A DNA stretch of 64,000 nucleotides, from assembly GCF_040610475.1 (NCBI RefSeq), contig NZ_JBEXMJ010000012.1, positions 153,369 to 217,368 on the forward strand. Direction: 5' to 3'. Below are positions 61,691 through 64,000 of this stretch, piece after piece (the first letter of the stretch is position 1; every line of letters begins with the position of its first letter). The notes below the pieces were generated by a model. That model saw only the letters and a list, made by a program, of their open reading frames with translations. It was not told where the DNA came from and did not search any database. A program made the position numbers and the translations under genes. This DNA is from Actinopolymorpha sp. NPDC004070 (GTDB taxonomy: Bacteria > Actinomycetota > Actinomycetes > Propionibacteriales > Actinopolymorphaceae).

Positions 61691-62005
61691 ATGACGCTGT
61701 CCACCGCGGCGGCCGAGCTGGCTGCAGCCTTTACGGCCAGGCCGACGGAACAGCCGGACTTCAGAGACCGGCTGGTCGGTTCGATGCAGCGACAGGTGGC
61801 CGCGCTGCTTGATGTGAATGGCGAGGAGGGCGTGTCACCGCGCACGATCACCGAGATGCTCGGGCGGACAGACGACGGCAACGTCCGCAACACGCTCAAT
61901 CGGTTGCGGGAGCTCGGTGTCGCCGAACTCGTGCCCGGTTCGTCGTGGCCGCAGCTGTGGCGTCCCACGGCGCTCTACCGGAAAGGTCCGGATCAGGCCC
62001 CGTAA
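61691..62005 (+). CDS. Winged-helix DNA-binding protein
   Basis: 104 aa. GSMQRQVAALLDVNGEEGVSPRTITEMLGRTDDGNVRNTLNRLRELGVAELVPGSSWPQLWRP is a compact wHTH that reads like an ATPase-linked or MarR-type regulator. No ribosome site is clear, so the start is tentative. Convergent with the small paralogue B. Role unknown. Confidence 0.6.
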   Translation: MTLSTAAAELAAAFTARPTEQPDFRDRLVGSMQRQVAALLDVNGEEGVSPRTITEMLGRTDDGNVRNTLNRLRELGVAELVPGSSWPQLWRPTALYRKGPDQAP

Positions 62006-62037
62006 GTAGGAACGGCCTTCTCGAACTCGCCAGGCCG

Positions 62038-62298
62038 CTAACGGTCGGGCCCGGCCGCCTCGTCAGGTTCGTCGGCGGCTTGGCGGTGGCCATCGGCTGG
62101 CCAGACGTGCGCGTCGCCGGCGTGGTCGTGGTGATCGTGGCGATCGGGCCCGTATCCCAGCTCCTCGAGCTGGTGATGTGCCTGAGCGATGAGGTGCTGA
62201 GCTTGCGCCCTCACGGCCCGGTCGGCCTCGGACAGGCAGGTGTCTTCAGTGAGGGGTTCGCCGCGCCAGTGGTCGGCGGCATGGTTGTCTTGGGGCAT
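62038..62298 (-). CDS. Small His/Asp-rich protein, paralogue B
   Basis: 86 aa, related to 29617-29871: MPQDNHAADHWRGE, a helix AQAQHLIAQAHHQLEELGY, an HDHHDHAGDAHVWP stretch and GHRQAADEPDE. Conservation of both ends against a variable His-rich middle supports it being real. No Shine-Dalgarno; CAGAGCCCCCCAAA precedes the ATG as in copy A. Metal binding by the histidines is possible. Function unknown. Confidence 0.7.
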   Translation of the reverse strand: MPQDNHAADHWRGEPLTEDTCLSEADRAVRAQAQHLIAQAHHQLEELGYGPDRHDHHDHAGDAHVWPADGHRQAADEPDEAAGPDR

Positions 62299-62394
62299 CT
62301 TTTGGGGGGCTCTGTTTCGGTTTTCGCCGGTTCAGATGGACGACAGCCCAGTCTACGCGTGCGGTTGCGGCTGCCATTTGCTGCTGAAGAAGCC
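62299..62394 (-). repeat. Conserved leader of paralogue B
   Basis: Matches 29872-29966: GGCTTCTTCAGCAGCAAATG at its far end, CGCGTAGA and ACAGAGCCCCCCAAA next to the start codon, at about the same distances. Confidence 0.65.
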
Positions 62395-63167
62395 TTCTTT
62401 CTGTGCTGTAGCTATCTCTTGGTTCCTGTACCGTCCCCGGTGATCGCCCCGGTGGCTGCCGCTGGTGCTTCGGCCGCGGAGCGCGCACCCAATCCGGAGC
62501 CGGCGAAGGTGGCCGGGGCGATCCCCACGGCGGTGGATGCGGGTAGGGCCCTGAAGGTGCCGGTCGCGTGTCCGTCCGGATGCCCTTACGGTGGTCGGAC
62601 CCGGCCCGCTCGCACAGACTGGCTTCCTGGACCCTGTGGTTGGTTCCCTCCTGTGGGCGAGCGGGCACGGGCCAGTCGCTTGGACTCGGCATCGGTGTGG
62701 CTGTGCTGATGGAGCTACAGGGATCCCCGGCATCCGCAGTCGCGCCCTGCATCGACCGGTGGCCAACTTGGCCATCAATTACTCCAAGATCGTTACCGCG
62801 TGTCCGGTTGGACCGGTCTTCGCTAACGTTCTGGCGGCCGGCCCGCTGGCTCACATTCCTGGTCTTCGGTATCCCCCCGTTGCCGGTGCCCAGCGACTTC
62901 CTGTGTTCCAGCGGGTCGTGCTCACAGGCTCCCCAGCGACTTTTAGAGCTGCCAAGGATTGGGCACCAAGATCGCCATTCGCGGGTCTGGTATGACCATC
63001 CCGGCTTACTCTTTGATCAGCCGACCCGCTGGTTCGTAGCCTCTTGCGCCGCCCCTCCCAGTCACCGGCGCTGGTCGCCCGGGTGGACCAGCGGGTCGTG
63101 CTTGCAGGCACCTCCGCGGACAGTCACCGTGCGCTCGAAGGGTCGGCGGGTTTTGGCCGGTGGCCTG
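62395..63167. other. Region without supported gene
   Basis: Long frames exist on both strands but none shows a motif. It holds two copies of CCAGCGGGTCGTGCT, with CAGGC shortly after (62908-62931 and 63088-63111). Confidence 0.4.
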
Positions 63168-63279
63168 GCTTGGTCCGGGAGAGTGGCGGCCCGTAGCCTT
63201 GCCCGGCGCGGTGGGCAGCTTGGCTGCCCGCCCTTGACCGCCCACCGTGGGCCGCCGCTCTTAGGGTCCCGGACCAAGC
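63168..63279. other. Nested inverted repeat
   Basis: GCTTGGTCCGGGA (63168-63180) pairs with TCCCGGACCAAGC (63267-63279); GGCGGCCC pairs with GGGCCGCC inside, and GTGGGCAGC/GCTGCCCGC form a 3-base-loop hairpin at 63211-63231. Could be a structured RNA or an end of a lost element. Confidence 0.5.
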
Positions 63280-63348
63280 GAGGTGGCTAAAGCCGCCGGC
63301 CCGGCACCACCCACGACGAAGTGTTCTCCCGCGGAGCGGGATTGATGA

Positions 63349-63373
63349 GGGTCGCCAGTCTTGCTGGCGGCCC
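63349..63373 (+). terminator. Terminator-like hairpin
   Basis: GGGTCGCCAG and CTGGCGGCCC form a 10-base stem with one mismatch and a TCTTG loop, followed by TCTTGTC. No gene ends just upstream. Confidence 0.45.
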
Positions 63374-63639
63374 TCTTGTCGCGCCCAGCCGCGCCGGCCG
63401 ACCGGGCGCCGAAGGCGCGGAGGGAGAGCCGGCGCCGTCAGGCGGGCGCGCGGCGGCCTGTGGCCGCCCTTGAAGACGTAGGGAAACTCATCACCGACAG
63501 ATCGCCACGGGTATGTGCTCCGTCGGTTGATGTGCGACACGCGTCCGTCAGTTGATGTGCGCACCGGTCGTGATCGGCACTCTGGGCCGGAGCGTCTCCG
63601 TGGGGCGTTCCGGACTCGGAGGCTGGGATTGGTACTGGT

Positions 63640-63925
63640 TGTCTTGTCGGTTGTGGAGCAGCGCCTGGACGCGGTTCGAGCCGTGCTTGCGGGCATGGAA
63701 GTTACTGAGGTGGCTGCCCGTGCGGTCGCAGAGATGCGGCGGGAGCATCCGCGGTGGGGTTTACGGCGGATCCGGCTGGAGTGGCTGCGTAAGCCGTTGC
63801 CGTGGCAGGGCAAGGAGTTCGCGGTCCCGTCGGAGCGGACCATCGACCGGATCCTGGTCCGTCATGGTCCGCTGCGTCAGCGGCCGCGGAAGCGGCCGAA
63901 GTCGTCCCTAATGGGGTTCGACCGG
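63640..63925 (+). pseudogene. IS481-like transposase remnant
   Basis: VVEQRLDAVRAVLAGMEVTEVAAR is the N-terminal HTH start; the frame then jumps to EMRREHPRWGLRRIRLEW and SERTIDRILVRHGPLRQRPRKRPKSSLM, as in IS481 or IS3-like transposases, with about 60 residues of the HTH region deleted. No DDE domain follows before the window ends. Confidence 0.6.
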
Positions 63926-64000
63926 CGTTTCGCGCCCAAGGCTAGGGCTGTTGGGCGTGAGGCTGGTCGCCGAGCCGCCGTCGGGTGAGCACTCTTCAGT

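Noticed and set aside
62353..63290. Several overlapping frames of 100-240 codons
   Set aside because: None has a motif, ribosome site or consistent codon pattern.
1..64000. Biosynthetic gene cluster
   Set aside because: Scattered tailoring-type enzymes (monooxygenase, PhyH, sulfotransferase) occur, but no core synthase is present.

Overview
The window is high-GC DNA with GC-rich third codon positions. GTG/TTG starts are common. It carries families typical of Actinomycetota: a mycothiol-dependent DinB-like (TIGR03086) protein, an F420-type LLM flavin oxidoreductase, a class F sortase, a MEDS/HATPase regulator and an XRE-NB-ARC regulator. I infer an actinomycete, possibly of the Propionibacteriales/Kribbella-like range; no rRNA or intact tRNA gene is present to settle it.

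Layout. Bases 1-28,200 are mostly dense, intact, chromosomal-looking genes: a truncated trypsin-like protease, a Gfo/Idh/MocA oxidoreductase, YCII and membrane proteins, a large secreted DMFase-B-like/DUF4082 protein, a flavin-enzyme pair, a glycerophosphodiesterase, a TM-helix channel-like protein, two ArsR-SRPBCC modules (13.3-16.6 kb), an FG-GAP protein, an XRE-NB-ARC regulator, a PhoX-like Tat protein, and a class F sortase next to a C-terminally anchored protein. 28.4-32.2 kb has an HTH/Clp_N pair under twin palindromes, a small His/Asp-rich protein (first of two paralogues), MASE1 and sulfotransferase genes.

From about 33 kb onward intact genes alternate with debris. A roughly 250-bp mosaic repeat, part of which looks like the 3' half of a tRNA (most like tRNA-Phe, antisense), recurs in whole or part near 33.1, 35.6, 43.4, 51.7, 54.1, 55.3 and 55.5 kb. 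Around these copies lie fragments of a histidine kinase, a PD-(D/E)XK nuclease-like gene split over 20 kb, IS3 and IS481-like transposases, an HxlR regulator, an ArsR regulator and a beta-propeller protein. This looks like an integration hotspot with repeated insertion and deletion. Intact cargo includes an orphan signal peptidase II with a lipobox protein and an 851-aa protein ending in a thioredoxin-like domain (36.0-39.8 kb), a quinone oxidoreductase, a SLAC1/TehA transporter, a PadR-monooxygenase-NAD(P)-binding operon (43.8-46.3 kb), an APH-like kinase, a MEDS-HATPase protein and a nucleotidyltransferase.

The right end has an alpha/beta hydrolase - ECF sigma - SRPBCC operon in which the sigma gene has lost part of region 4. 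The hydrolase 5' end abuts a complete IS21-family element (58,305-60,477). Beyond it are a heptad-repeat coiled-coil protein, a winged-helix protein, the second copy of the small His/Asp-rich protein with its conserved leader, and a decayed transposase.

Most noteworthy: the mosaic tRNA-like repeat; the paired small-protein paralogues with a conserved leader lacking a Shine-Dalgarno sequence; the orphan LspA/lipoprotein/thioredoxin cluster; the M4 metallopeptidase homologue that has lost its zinc ligands; and the HTH/Clp_N pair with twin operators.
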